From positions 310,001 through 374,000 of the forward strand of contig JAIWND010000017.1 in the NCBI GenBank assembly GCA_025330725.1: a stretch of 64,000 nucleotides of DNA, in the 5' to 3' direction. Origin of the DNA: Chlamydoabsidia padenii. Lineage: Eukaryota; Mucoromycota; Mucoromycetes; Mucorales; Cunninghamellaceae. Of this stretch, positions 34,153 to 46,502 are shown in pieces (position 1 is the first letter of the stretch; every line of letters starts with the position of its first letter). The position numbers and the translations under genes are program-made. The notes beneath the pieces are model-generated. The model was given only the letters and a program-made list of their open reading frames with translations. It made no database searches and was not told the DNA's origin.

Positions 34153-36191
34153 TTATTCAACAACTTTTTTTCTAAAACTACGAGAGACTTCATCCACCAA
34201 ATCCCATAAACATTCTTCCACCATATAATCATCATACCGATCCGACATGGGTTTCCAATGACCACCATCAGGGGGATATTGGAACTCTGGACCAAAGTTA
34301 CAAGACACCACACCACCCTTAAACACACTGACGGCAGGATAATAACCCAAAGACCCATCATCGGCCAAAGGAGGGTCGTCATTCCATTGTTGATGTTTCG
34401 CGTTGCCATCGAAATCTTCATCATCCATCATCCGTGGCATCATCATCCCATCGTCGCCGCCCTTTTTCTGTTTCCGTTTCTTCTTTTGTTGCTGAAGAGT
34501 CAAGAGGGACAGGCTGCCAAAGTCTTCGTAATCCGTCAAGTCCTTGTACATCACACCAAGGCATACACCGTTCTTGTACATGGTGATGGTCGAATCGGGA
34601 ATCGTTCGTGGTTGATACACATCGTCTTCTTTTCGGTACCGGTCCGCGAGTGCTTCCATTTCTTTGCATTGTCGATAATCTTTTTCTTCAAACCATAAAG
34701 TATCCTTGAAGGCGATGGGGATCCGTTTGCGGGTCGCGCTCTTGATGTGGGGTTTAGGTGGAAGTGAGATGGCCAGGCCAATGACATCACCGGTTTCAAA
34801 TGGTTCGCCGTAGGGTTGAGGTCGTGAGCAAAATACTTTTTCACCTGTCTTGTCCCGGAATCCATAGCTATATGCATCATACCCGACAGGAGCATTCAAA
34901 CAGGCTATATATATATATATTTATATAAAAAAGAAGAAGAAGGATAAGCCAACAAGTTTCGTTTTACATATATATTACCTTCACGTCGTGCCCAACCAAT
35001 ACGGACATGACCACCTGTATCATCGTTTCCTTTCAATATAGTCGCTTCCCAAAACCAATTGCCTTCCTTGACTCCGAGATTAGCACGACACATTCGGAAC
35101 CCTCGATCGGTAGTGATTGTCAATCCATCATTGGCCACAGACACATAGGAGCTTTTATCGGTCAGACTAAGGACACAGCCATCCTTGTTGGTTTGTTGAT
35201 AAGCAAGATGAGGAAGGACTTGCGATTTTTCACATGGAATGTATTTGAAGCCGAATCGGTTGAATGGATGATCTGTGCTGTTGGAGGTACTAAACATGGC
35301 GGGTGTGATGATCGGTGTGATGGCGGGTGAGGAGGATTTGGGTGAGGGTGTATTGGTGACAACCCATTTTTCTACTCGCGTTGTTGTCGTCTCTTCCAAT
35401 TTTCGTTTGTTGGATGGCTACAAAAAAAAAGGGTATGTTAGTAAGGGTGGGGGAATAGAGAGACAGAGAGAACTTACATAAATAGGACGAATATGCCATA
35501 AATTTGAATCAGTCAATACAAAGTCAGCCGCTGCCGATCGTTGTTGTTCCGTCCTGGTAGAGAAAATATCCTTTGCAGAATAAAGAGTACTTCCCAACGT
35601 AGCTCCCCTATTTTAAAAAAAAAAAAAGAGTGTCAGTATTCTCCCTAGTCTCTTTCTCCCAAACTTACCAGGTGGTTGTCCTTTGGCGTTCAGTACAGAT
35701 ATCCTTCCAGTGTTCGTCAACAAAGGGTATAATTTGATTCTTGTTAAAGTAGTATTGATCAATCCGCCAGCCTTTCATCAGATTAGAGTTCTTGCTATCA
35801 AAGATCGATTTGTTGACATCACCAAGTTTGTATTCAATTTCTTCTAGTGCCAGATTAGCCATAGCCGTCGTGCAAATTTCCTTCCAACCTGCTTGTGTCC
35901 GTTCAAACATTTCCAGACCTTGTGGGTGACATGAGCGACAGGTGAATGTATAATTGACAGTGAATAATACAGTAGGAGGGTCGTCGATGGAGGTGCAAGT
36001 CGCATGAAACCAGTCTCGGCATTCTATTATCAAGAGAAAAAAGTATAAACAATCACACCTTTTGTTTTTATTCCTTTCAACCTACGTTTGCACTGTAAAG
36101 CCACATTTAAAAGATTACGATCTGTTTGACAGTAACAGTACTTGTGTTGTGAGTTGATCGTGTGAGTATCGTTCCACGTTAGTTCAGTCAT
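34153..36191 (-). CDS. ASH2/Bre2-type COMPASS subunit (PHD-like, SPRY)
   Basis: Five exons (36191..36086, 36023..35669, 35607..35478, 35417..34979, 34904..34153) give 593 residues. The N-terminus carries the atypical ASH2 PHD: YCYCQTDRNLLNVALQCK, then QCRDWFHATC and CRSCHP, followed by a winged-helix-like stretch (WKDICTERQRTTTWGATLGSTLYSA). The SPRY domain spans FNRFGFKYIPCE, NWFWEATILKGNDDTGGHVRIGWARREG, GYDAYSYGFRDKTG and GDVIGLAI, and closes with VSCNFGPEFQYPP. An Asp/Met/Lys-rich insertion (KKKRKQKKGGDDGMMMPRMM) interrupts the SPRY. ASH2 supports Set1-type H3K4 methylation in the nucleus. The start is the first ATG after the promoter word at 36246-36261. Confidence 0.93.
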
Positions 36192-36245
36192 TAATTGTAA
36201 AAGAGAAGAAGACGTGGAAGACACGGCTCAAGTCTTTGGCATCGA

Positions 36246-36261
36246 GCGGCATTTGAAAATC
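36246..36261 (+). promoter_or_regulatory. recurrent promoter-like word, shared by divergent genes
   Basis: GCGGCATTTGAAAATC sits in the 138-bp gap between ASH2 (start 36191, minus) and the small basic protein (start 36330, plus): 55 and 69 bp from the two start codons. Confidence 0.6.
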
Positions 36262-36329
36262 TGGAAAAGGACAAAAATATTTTGTTTTTTTTGGGCTTTC
36301 TTTTCTTTCCCACCATTCAATCATTCACC

Positions 36330-36702
36330 ATGCCTAAATACAACAAGGAAACCAAACCACAAAGCAAACCTTACACTAGATCAAAACAAGTCATCGACAA
36401 GAAAAAGAAACCTGGTTTAGATACAAAGAAGAAACCTATCACCAAATCTGAAAAACTCAAGAATGCTTCTATTACTGATCAACTGGATAACTTGATGGAC
36501 GATCTGAATAGCCAACTGACTCGACCCAAGAAGAAGACCAACAAGACAGATAAGGTAAAAGTAAATCTCGTCAATTATCTCTCTGATCATGCTCTTTTAT
36601 TGATAGGTCTTGGATCAACACCGCTTGGAAGAAGAACAACGATTATACGAACAAACACAAAATGACATGGACGATGCTTTGGGCCTTTTGACAAAACTCT
36701 AG
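36330..36702 (+). CDS. small Lys-rich hypothetical protein
   Basis: Two exons (36330..36554, 36607..36702) give 106 residues. The first part is basic (MPKYNKETKPQSKPYTRSK, then KKKKPGLDTKKKP). The second is a predicted helix pair with alternating acidic and hydrophobic residues (ITDQLDNLMDDLNSQL and VLDQHRLEEEQRLYEQTQNDMDDALGLLTKL). Composition suggests a nuclear or nucleolar coiled-coil protein; I do not recognise the family. It diverges from ASH2. AATAAAAA lies near 36753. Confidence 0.75.
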
Positions 36703-36911
36703 TTTAGATAATATACCTACATGATCATTTGTATATATACACACACACATATAATAAAAAAGAAAGTTTACAATAGTACACTTGTTTTAACAAAAGAAGG
36801 ATTCATTTTATTGGAGGGGGATAATGTTTGAAGAAGGTAAGTGATGTGTTATACTAGAGAAGAAGGGGACACAACTACACTAGAAGGTGGCAAGAATAAA
36901 TAAAAAGCAGT

Positions 36912-38401
<1,490 letters not shown>

Positions 38402-38876
38402 GATGATGAATTATTAGTTGTTTTCTAAAAAAAAGATGATGGAAAGAAAAAGAAGAAAAAAGGAGTTCGCACGTCGAACTGGGTTTTTTAAGGGTAAAAC
38501 AAAAAAAAAAAAACCAGTGACGCATCCAATCCATTTCGGGCAGCGGGATGTGAAATTCAGTTTGCCTTCCAGGTCGTTTCACATCCGACGATAGACATGA
38601 CCATTCTTGGCAAAGGTGTAAGCGTATATGAGAGAAGTAGGTATATCATTCGAGAAAAGACGGCTTGGCGCACTGCGGTATACATACATGGTTGATATTG
38701 ACACTTGGCAGTTTCAAGAAAAAATCCCAAGTCTCCCCCCTATTTACTATGGGTTAAAATACATGCTTTTTTATTATTATTGATGATGATATGAGTCTAT
38801 ACTACTATAATGATGAATGATATAAAAAAAAAGGGGGGAATGTCTAAAAAAAAAAAAAAAAGATATTTATTACTAT
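38402..38876. other. actin promoter and tail of the neighbouring minus-strand gene
   Basis: Contains the promoter-like word at 38543-38558, A-tracts at 38502-38513 and 38847-38862, and a minus-strand AATAAA near 38865 for the gene ending at 38877. No gene seen. Confidence 0.55.
38543..38558 (+). promoter_or_regulatory. recurrent promoter-like word, actin
   Basis: GCGGGATGTGAAATTC, 142 bp upstream of the actin start codon, in reverse orientation relative to the gene. Confidence 0.55.
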
Positions 38877-39275
38877 TTAGGAGGATGATTTTTTCTTGTT
38901 GTTGCCAAGTAGAGTGATCGCTTTGGTTAGTTTGATTTGTGCCTGGGTCAGGTGTCCCAGTCGCTGCCGCACATTCTTGGACGATGGATCAATATACACT
39001 TGTTGAAGATGATGGAGCATGTGTTTGGTGGATGTCAAGACTTGGTCAAGTTCATCCAGAGTCAGTCTGGCTTTGGTGTGTTGAGGAAGATGGGGAGGGT
39101 AAAAGGCATTGTTGGAAGGAGTGGTCAAGGGGGCCGAGGCTGGAGTCACTATATACGAGCTATCATGGTATCGGAGTGGTGGCGAGACTGTTGGTGAGAA
39201 CGACGATCTGGATAGTACAGACGCTTGCCGGCATTGTAAGAGAGGTGTAAAGTGTTGGAAGGTTGACTTTATCAT
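38877..39275 (-). CDS. hypothetical protein with mitochondrial-type N-terminus
   Basis: A single exon of 132 residues. It starts MIKSTFQHFTPLLQCRQASVLSRSS, an Arg/Ser-rich amphipathic leader of mitochondrial type. The C-terminal half is helical (KARLTLDELDQVLTSTKHML, then RQRLGHLTQAQIKLTKAITLL) and ends NNKKKSSS. The promoter-like word GCGGGGATTGGAAAAT (39313-39328) lies 38 bp upstream and AATAAA follows the stop, supporting a real gene. Family not recognised. Confidence 0.65.
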   Translation of the reverse strand: MIKSTFQHFTPLLQCRQASVLSRSSFSPTVSPPLRYHDSSYIVTPASAPLTTPSNNAFYPPHLPQHTKARLTLDELDQVLTSTKHMLHHLQQVYIDPSSKNVRQRLGHLTQAQIKLTKAITLLGNNKKKSSS

Positions 39276-39312
39276 GACGGGATCAAACAAGAAGAAGAAA
39301 AGAAAAAAAAAG

Positions 39313-39328
39313 GCGGGGATTGGAAAAT
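39313..39328 (+). promoter_or_regulatory. recurrent promoter-like word
   Basis: GCGGGGATTGGAAAAT, 38 bp before the minus-strand start at 39275. A second copy (GCCGGGGTTTGAATAC, 39513-39528) lies beside the next plus-strand candidate. Confidence 0.5.
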
Positions 39329-39535
39329 ATTTTATATTTCGTGGGATGACAGGCTTTTTTTTTTTTTTTTTTGATTCAGATCCATGAGATTCAGGTCCAT
39401 GAGGGTCTTTTATATATATATATATCCATTCTATGCCTCAAGTGCACAAAGTCAAAAAGGTATCTATATTTTGAAAGATGAATGTCATCATGTGGCATCA
39501 CAGCGACGATCAGCCGGGGTTTGAATACTAACTTA

Positions 39536-39752
39536 ATGGCGACGCCGATCCGATTTCAATTCCAACTTTTTCTCTTTCCTCTCGTTCTCTCTCAAACAAT
39601 CCCAGGTAAGCCTCTTTTGAAGCCAATTGATAAAAAAAACAAGTACTTGGGTTCTATAGTATTGACAAACAACAACACATACTCACTTGAACTTTTTTTT
39701 TGTAGATTTGGTTATAATGATGCTACTCATGACTGAAGGGTCCATATACTAA
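39536..39752 (+). CDS. doubtful small membrane peptide
   Basis: ATG at 39536, a GTAAGC donor at about 39605 and a TTTGTAG acceptor at about 39705 give 38 residues: MATPIRFQFQLFLFPLVLS then QTIPDLVIMMLLMTEGSIY. It is mostly hydrophobic. The promoter word ends only 8 bp before the ATG, so this may instead be the CT-rich leader of a transcript whose coding part I have not found. Reported because the intron signals are good. Confidence 0.25.
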
Positions 39753-40001
39753 AGTAAACAGGGGGGGAGCAGGTAAAGATAGCATAATACAGAACCTGCA
39801 TAATGATGACTTTTTTTTTTTTTTTTTGAAATCTCTATTTAAAATTAGAAATGCCCTTGGGGGGTACACTGAATCGAACAATAACAAGTGTCTTAAAATG
39901 GTAAGAAGATCAAATCGACGAAAAGAGAAGTGCAAAAACATTTATAAACACTAATCTCTCTTTTTTTCTTTCTTTGTTTCTCTCTTCCATTTTATATAAT
40001 A

Positions 40002-41295
40002 ATGTCTTTTAGGATCAGCTTCTTCTTCTTTGTATGTATGATACTAGTATATACCGTTCATGGCTATGTCATTCCCACCGGTACTAATCTCCCCACACCA
40101 TCCAATCCACAACAACCCACTCCTCCTCCTCAACAATTGGCTAAACGCGATGATGGTGATCTTCAAATGACACTCAGTCTTTATCAAAACTGGGCATCGA
40201 TCTGTAATAATGGAAACCAAGCCGTGGCTGCTATCAGTATTGATCCGAAATTACAACAACTATGGAAAACCGTGACTCAGACGGTGAATTGTGGTCACGG
40301 CACGGTCAAGACGGTGACGAAAACAATCACGGCAAAGGCAACTACTACTTCTACTGGATCTCCTCCTCCTGCTACTCCTCCTTGTGATAGTCAATGCTGG
40401 AGTGATTACTTGTGGCGTAAGTCTCTCTCTCTCTCTTTTATAATCACTCGACTCATCTTTATATATATATTAGATACTTATGGTTATGGTATCAGTGTGG
40501 CCCAAGCGTTTACAGGGATTGTCTGCATGATGATCGGGATTTACTTTATGGTCTTTGGATTCTGTTTTTTCAGAATAACCATGGCGATGACTGGTTTTGT
40601 CTTCTTTGGTAACCCCCCCTCTCTTCTTTTTTACTGGATTCTCTCTAACTTTTTTTCTTTTTACTTAGCTGTCATGACATGGATTGGATTAACCAATAAC
40701 GAGCCTGCCATTGGATATCCAAACACAGACATTCTTTACGTCTCTGTCTCTGCCGGTCTGGGTCTGGTGGGAGCGTTTATGGGGGTCTTTTTTTTCAACT
40801 TTTGTATCTACCTCATTGGGGCACTGGGTGGGTTTTATCTTGCGGTATGGATCTTGTCATGGAAAGCCAGTCTTATCATCACAGTGGTAAGTTTAACACG
40901 ACCTTGAGGAGGGGGGGAAAAAAACTCACCTCTTTATATAGAAAGTGGCACAGATTTGTTTTATTGTCGGGGTGGGGATGGTATCTGGTATTCTTGTCTA
41001 TCTCTTGGAAACCTATATCATCATTCTTGCCACCGCTTTCACGGGCGCCTACCTCTTCTTGTTTGGTTTGGACTTTTTTGCTCACACGGGCATGTTGAAT
41101 GCATGGTTGTTGATTTTTGATGCCAATCCCAATCACTTTAATTCTTATATGATCCAACGATCCGTCTTGGTCATGCTGTCCTTTGTCGCCGTGTTTTTCT
41201 TGGCCTCGGTGGGTTGGCAATATTATTGGAATGTCATGCATCACCAACGTGGATTCGGGGTCAATCTGGTGGAAAAAAAGGAAGAGAAGGAATAA
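40002..41295 (+). CDS. TMEM198/TM7S3-like multi-pass membrane protein
   Basis: Four exons encode roughly 360 residues. A signal peptide (MSFRISFFFFVCMILVYTVHG) is followed by a Pro/Thr-rich lumenal or extracellular region with four Cys (WASICNNGNQA, VNCGHGT, CDSQCWSDY). Six or seven hydrophobic spans follow, rich in Gly and Phe (QAFTGIVCMMIGIYFMVFGF, SVSAGLGLVGAFMGVFFFNF, ATAFTGAYLFLFGLDFF), ending in a short charged tail NLVEKKEEKE. The glycine-patterned helices resemble the TM7S3/TM198-like domain. Function in fungi is unknown to me. The first exon starts after a CT-rich leader. Confidence 0.78.
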
Positions 41296-41429
41296 GGGGT
41301 CTTTTCTTTGTAATGTAGATATATCTATTTATGCATAAATATCATTTTTAAATAAACAAACACCTTTTTATTAGTTAAAAAAAAACAATGACTTTATTAA
41401 TGTTAACAAAGGAGGGAGGGGTATCTATA

Positions 41430-44400
41430 CTAAATAAAATCATCACTAGCATTTGTAAAACTACTAATGTTTTCTTCCTCCATGATGCTTGAAGAAGTCA
41501 AATGATCTTCGCCTTCGCCGTCTTCTTGAGCAGCCAATTCCCATTTTTCCGTCGAGAGCCTATCCAGCCATGTTTTCCGCCACTCGACGTCTTTAAGACT
41601 GGTCCGATACATCGCCATGGCTTCTTGATCTTCTTCAGGTACCAATCCAGAGCTGCCATCATTGATAAACGAATTCATCATCGAGTCGTCATCCGCTTGA
41701 TCATCTTCGTCCCCGGTCGATTCATCGTCGTCACTACGGACCGCTTCCGTATCCAAAAAAGGATTCTCCGCTATATATCGTGGTCGCCGTACGGTTGTTA
41801 CTTGGTCATCGTCAGAATCAGTAATACGTCGTCGTCGTCGTCGTCGTCGTCGTCGGAAGATAGGACTACTGTGAGATGTGTCGCTGGAGAGTGGTATCGG
41901 GGTTGGCATAACAGGTGTTCGGACCATAGGAGTAAAAGGACGAGGGGGTGTAAACAGTCGAGGTGTGGTGTGGTCAGTTCTGTCAATGGGTGAGAGGGTA
42001 TAAGGTGCTCGGTTTTGGATCATGCCAGCTTGTTCGAGTCCAATAGGTGTCGAATGGAGCACTGGTACAGGTGAATCTTCTTGTTCTTTGATTTCCCAAG
42101 AATCCACACTATGATCGTCGTCCACCACGGCTTCTTCAGGAGAGAACCTATGGAGTAGGATTAAAATAAAAAAAATAAAATAAAAAAAAATAAAAAAAAA
42201 AAAAAAAAAAGTCGGCCATGTTTCTTCTTCTTCATTGTCCACCACCTTACCTGGGTATATCGTCTTGCTTTTGTTTTATATTTACATTTATTTGTGGACT
42301 ATATACATTACCATCCGAGATCTGCCATGATGACTGAGATTCTTTCCGAGTAGGTGCCATCACTTGATCGTTGCCCAATAGCCTGATGGAAAGACATAGC
42401 TTGTTGTTTTGCTCTAGTCGCTTGATCAAAAGTTGTTTCGCTTGGTTGCTGTAGCTTGGTTTGGTATTGGCCCATGCAAAGGTGGTAGTAAAGTTGGATG
42501 GTGCGATGGTAGGATCAGGCAAAGACGGTAGATCATCGTCGAATAAAAACATCTCTTTCGCGCTGGTAGTATGTTCTGATGGATCAAGAGGTAGCTGTTC
42601 CAGAAGGTCCAGATCCACCGAGCTAAATTCGTCGTCGTCCTCCATTGTATCATCCTGCTGTTCTTGCTGGTGGTCCTGTTCTTGCTGAGGTTGTTCTTGC
42701 TGAGGTTGTTCTTGCTGAGGTTGTATCTGTTCGTCGTTTACGCTATTGTCGATAACGGGCAAATAATCATCTAGGGGAGGAGGAGTATCAAAGTCCATCA
42801 TAGTGTGATCATATCCATCATCGTCATCAACACCTCTAGTGATAAGAGGCTCCATAAAAGACGACCAATCATCCTCATCGGGCTCTTTCGTATGGCTGCT
42901 GGTAGCCTTGTCGACCGCCCGTCGTTGAGGTAAAACCAAGTTGCCGTCCATGGTCAATTTCCTCCTTGTTGGTAAGGTAAGCACCACCTGATCATCTTGA
43001 CTAGCTTCTGTTAACCCCAATCCACGATGATTGATCTGTTGTTCGATTTTCTTGACCAAAGACACAAAGTGTTCCGTACGCCGTGAATGACCCACCCGTT
43101 TGATTGACTTGACATGTTGTTGCATGGACAGATATTTGTGTGAGCTTTTCAGAGGGTGATAGAGGGGCCAGAATCGGTCATACACTTGATCCATCGTCGA
43201 GCCATCAAAGTTGGTCAAAAAGGAATCCCGGCCTTGGTCAGTCAGAGTACCATCCTTGTTAAAACCAGACTCTTGTCGCCGCCGTTTCTTGCCTTGTACC
43301 AGAGATGTTTGATATTGACCAATGACGAGACGTTTACGCTGGACCACCGGTTGATAGGATGTAGGAAGAAGTGTCGGGATTTCTTTGACACATTCAATCG
43401 TTCCCCGCTTGGCGATCATGTTTTGAATAAACTTGTAGTTTTCCGTCGCCTTTTTGTACTTTCGTTCTTCTTGTTCGGTCATCAGCATCACACAATGGCC
43501 TCGTCTCCTACGACCTGTTCGCCCCATTCGTTGTAACTAGTCATACATAGGACAAAAAGATTAGTATCAGTCCCTCCCTCAATCTTTTTGTACTTACCAG
43601 TCGGATAGAAGAGTTCTGTGAATCATAGCAAATGATCAAATCAACTTCACCGATATCAAGACCTTCTTCACCAATACATGTAGCTACCATCACATTGATA
43701 TCCCCCTTTTTGAATTTATCGATTGTCTAACATAAAAAAAAAAGTAACCCTATTAGTGATCCACCTTGTTTCAACATATATATATTTTTTTACCTACCTT
43801 TTGTTGTTCCACTTGAGTCATTCCCTTGGCACCATCTGAATCACCAGATTGACCAATAAAAGGAGCACAATTGATCATTGGACGATGCTGAGATAAGAAT
43901 TGAGTAATCATATTCACCGAAGCCCGAAAAGAGGAGAAGATGATGATCCTCGTTGATGCCACATTGTGTTCCTGAGCCTCATTCAAATGCCGAAGAATGA
44001 TGTTCAAGAGACTATCCATTTTAGGGTGACCAACAAACCCTGGCGATTCCATTTGTTGGCGCAGTTGATCCAGCAGTGTTCGCAGCCCCGTATGACCCAG
44101 GATCTTATGATTTTCCGCCGGTATATTCTTGCCTTGTTCCAGAGTAGTCCGCATGCCTTGTAAGAATCGTTCCATTGTATCCACAAATGTGCCCACACCA
44201 TAAATAGTCAGCCCTTCATACGCCCGAGCGAGTGATTCCGCCAGTAAAAAATTGACAGTGACGATCCGTTTCACAGCCGGTGGGACATTCTTGGCATTGA
44301 TCAGGTACGCCTTTCGATCAGATAGCAAGGTAAAAGGACTGCACCGTTCGGGACTTGGGTTGAAGATGGCCTTGTACTTGTGTAATCGATCGAGCACCGG

Positions 44401-45624
44401 TTGAAGCAGCATCTGGCAAAACGACTCGGCGGTCTTGGGTACGATACCAGTGGCACCAGTCGTGTAGCTGAGTTTGATGACCACGGTTTGAACGCGTTTG
44501 CCAAAGGAGAATTCTTGGACATCCATGGATTCTTCGGTACGGACTTCAATCGTGTTGATCCGTAAATGATTGACCACCGCCTGGACTTTATCCACCGTCG
44601 ACCCCGGTGTGGCAGACAAAGCAAGAACCCGGAAATGAGACTGGACCCGCCCTAATCGTTCAATCACCTGTGTGTAAGAATAATTCCCCGTCGCCTTGTG
44701 TGCTTCGTCAATCACCACCATGGCCACCTTGTGTGCCGGACAGATCCCATTCATCAAATCGTTATCCACCACCTGAGGCGTACAAAAAAAGACACGACCC
44801 GACGCCCATAGTTCTGGTCGTTTAATTTTGCTTGTACTTGTACCCACCATCATCACCGTGTCCTTTTGAGGCAGGCCACACACATCGAAACATGCCTTGA
44901 TTTGTTGCTCCACCAGAGGACGGGTGGGGGCCATAAAGATGAGGATCGAGTTGGGAAACCACCGATAGTAATTGTACATGACCACCGCAGCAATAAACGT
45001 CTTGCCAAGACCAGTAGGAATCGAGACCAGGGTATTGCTGAATAATGCTTTGCGTACAATGTTGAATTGGTAGCCACGAATTGGGTGATTGGAAGGGTAG
45101 ATCCAGGTGGGGACTTGTTGGTGATCGATGGGGTGGAATGTTTTGGCGTCAAGAGGCGGAGGAGCTGGTGGTGTGGGGTCTTGAGTGTCTTCTGACATGG
45201 CAAACGTTATTCTTGCCACTGATCCATTTGGTGTATAGTTTGTAGTCAAAGGTTGTGTTGAAGAGGAAGAAGAAGAAGAAGAAGAAGAAGGTGCAAAGTG
45301 AGAGATCAAGGAAGACTGGGTCATGGGTCGAGCCGCAGTAGTACTAGTAGTCGCTTTTTGTTGTTCAACTGTATCCACCGCCTGTACCAACGCATCCACA
45401 TCCAAGTCTTCACCAAAGCTGTCATTATCAAAGTCATAATCGTCGAATTCATCTAAGTCGTTGTTGTTGTTGGTAGCCGTAGTAGTAGTAGTAGTACCTT
45501 GAATGTAGTTGACATTACTGTTCAATCCATTAGGTTCCTTGTATCGATGTTCAGCTTCTTCAATAGCAGCCAGAGCCCCTGTCAAATCGAAATCCAAGTC
45601 GAATTCGTCGTCATAATTATCCAT
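41430..45624 (-). CDS. MPH1: FANCM/Mph1-family DNA helicase
   Basis: Four exons (45624..43798, 43726..43598, 43536..42251, 42147..41430) give 1319 residues. The N-terminus is acidic and Ser/Thr-rich. The SF2 helicase core begins near residue 190 with the Q-like IRGYQFNIV, Walker [15 protein letters not shown] ([14 protein letters not shown]) and SATPGS. The second RecA lobe carries [33 protein letters not shown] and motif [14 protein letters not shown]. The family remodels stalled forks and D-loops by branch migration. The C-terminal half is low-complexity, with a QEQPQ triplet repeat, acidic clusters, a TP-rich block and a run of ten arginines encoded by a GTC/CGA microsatellite. It diverges from VPS71 with 130 bp between start codons. 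Confidence 0.93.
41827..41860. repeat. trinucleotide microsatellite coding for poly-Arg in MPH1
   Basis: GTC units on the plus strand (CGA-type on the coding strand) give a run of ten arginines between SHSSPIF and ITDSDDDQ. Confidence 0.9.
42665..42725 (-). repeat. 15-bp tandem repeat in MPH1 coding sequence
   Basis: Three near-perfect 15-bp units encode [15 protein letters not shown] within the acidic, Gln-rich C-terminal half. Confidence 0.85.
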
Positions 45625-45683
45625 TGGTTGCAAAAGAAGATTATAAAAAAGAAAATACAATGGATATTTATTTATGGTCATGA

Positions 45684-45699
45684 GCGGGATTTTAAAATT
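45684..45699 (+). promoter_or_regulatory. recurrent promoter-like word, shared by MPH1 and VPS71
   Basis: GCGGGATTTTAAAATT sits centrally in the 130-bp gap, 60 bp from the MPH1 start and 56 bp from the VPS71 start. Confidence 0.6.
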
Positions 45700-45754
45700 G
45701 CATTTTCTTCTAAAACGAATCCTAGAAAATCTTTTTCTTTCTCTCTTTGCCCTC

Positions 45755-46411
45755 ATGAAAAAGCACGACAGGAACAAACAACCTATACCTGTTAATGTGG
45801 AAGCACATTCTCGCCACCTTTCTCGCCAATTGGATTCTTTAGAACGAGATAATCACCAATCGCTTAACGATGTCGAAGGTCTAATCAGCATTGCTTTGGC
45901 AGCTCAAGAACAGAACGACGATGGTATGATTGACTTTATTTATATATATCACTCAAGTCTTTTTTTTTTTTTTTTTGTCCATTAGCACCACGGAAATCAA
46001 GACAGAAAAATGTTGCCAGTAAAAGTGGTCGAGCCAGTGTATTCTCGTCTAAAACCAACCTGAATGTTTTACTTGAAGATGCGGCAAGTACACCTCCTTA
46101 CTCGACAATAGACTCGGACTAATCGTCCACCCCCCCCCTTTATATAGCACTTGGAAGACTATTCACCAGATATACCAACCTACTTGACTTGTAATGCTCG
46201 TCCTTCAAAATACCCACCCAGACACTTTTGCTCAGTGTGTGGATTCTCTAGTACATATACATGTTTACGGTGTGGGATGAAATATTGCTGCTTGAGTTGT
46301 TTAAATACACATAGGGAAACAAGGTAAAAAAAAAAAAAAATGAAAAAAAAGACATGATATAGTGACTAAATTACTCTTGTTTTATTTAGATGTATGAAAT
46401 GGACAGTATAA
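45755..46411 (+). CDS. VPS71: SWR1-complex subunit Vps71/ZNHIT1 (HIT zinc finger)
   Basis: Four exons encode about 160 residues. A polar helical N-terminus (MKKHDRNKQPIPVNVEAHSR) leads to a basic segment and NLNVLLEDA. The third exon has the HIT finger: HFCSVCGFSSTYTCLRCGMKYCCLSCLNTHRETRC, closing with MKWTV, as in ZNHIT1. The protein belongs to the remodeller that deposits H2A.Z. The second intron (46084..46147) starts GCAAGT, not GT; only that donor connects LLEDA to HLEDYSPDIPTYLTC in frame. The ATG at 45755 is preferred because the promoter word lies upstream of it and downstream of the earlier in-frame ATG at 45674. Confidence 0.92.
46084..46147 (+). other. GC-AG intron in VPS71
   Basis: The exon ends GAAGATGCG and the intron starts GCAAGTAC. 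The acceptor TATATAG joins CACTTGGAAGAC, keeping phase 0 and the conserved ZNHIT1 spacing. No alternative GT donor keeps the frame. Confidence 0.8.
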
Positions 46412-46502
46412 TATAGTATATAGTATTTGTATATATAACACTTTTTATTATTGTAATAAAATGATTCTAAACTACATATATATATAAAAAAAAAGTCTAT
46501 AT

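Noticed and set aside
41502..41993. Plus-strand frame of 163 codons
   Set aside because: Antisense to the low-complexity tail of MPH1; it reflects the CGA/GTC repeat and acidic codons.
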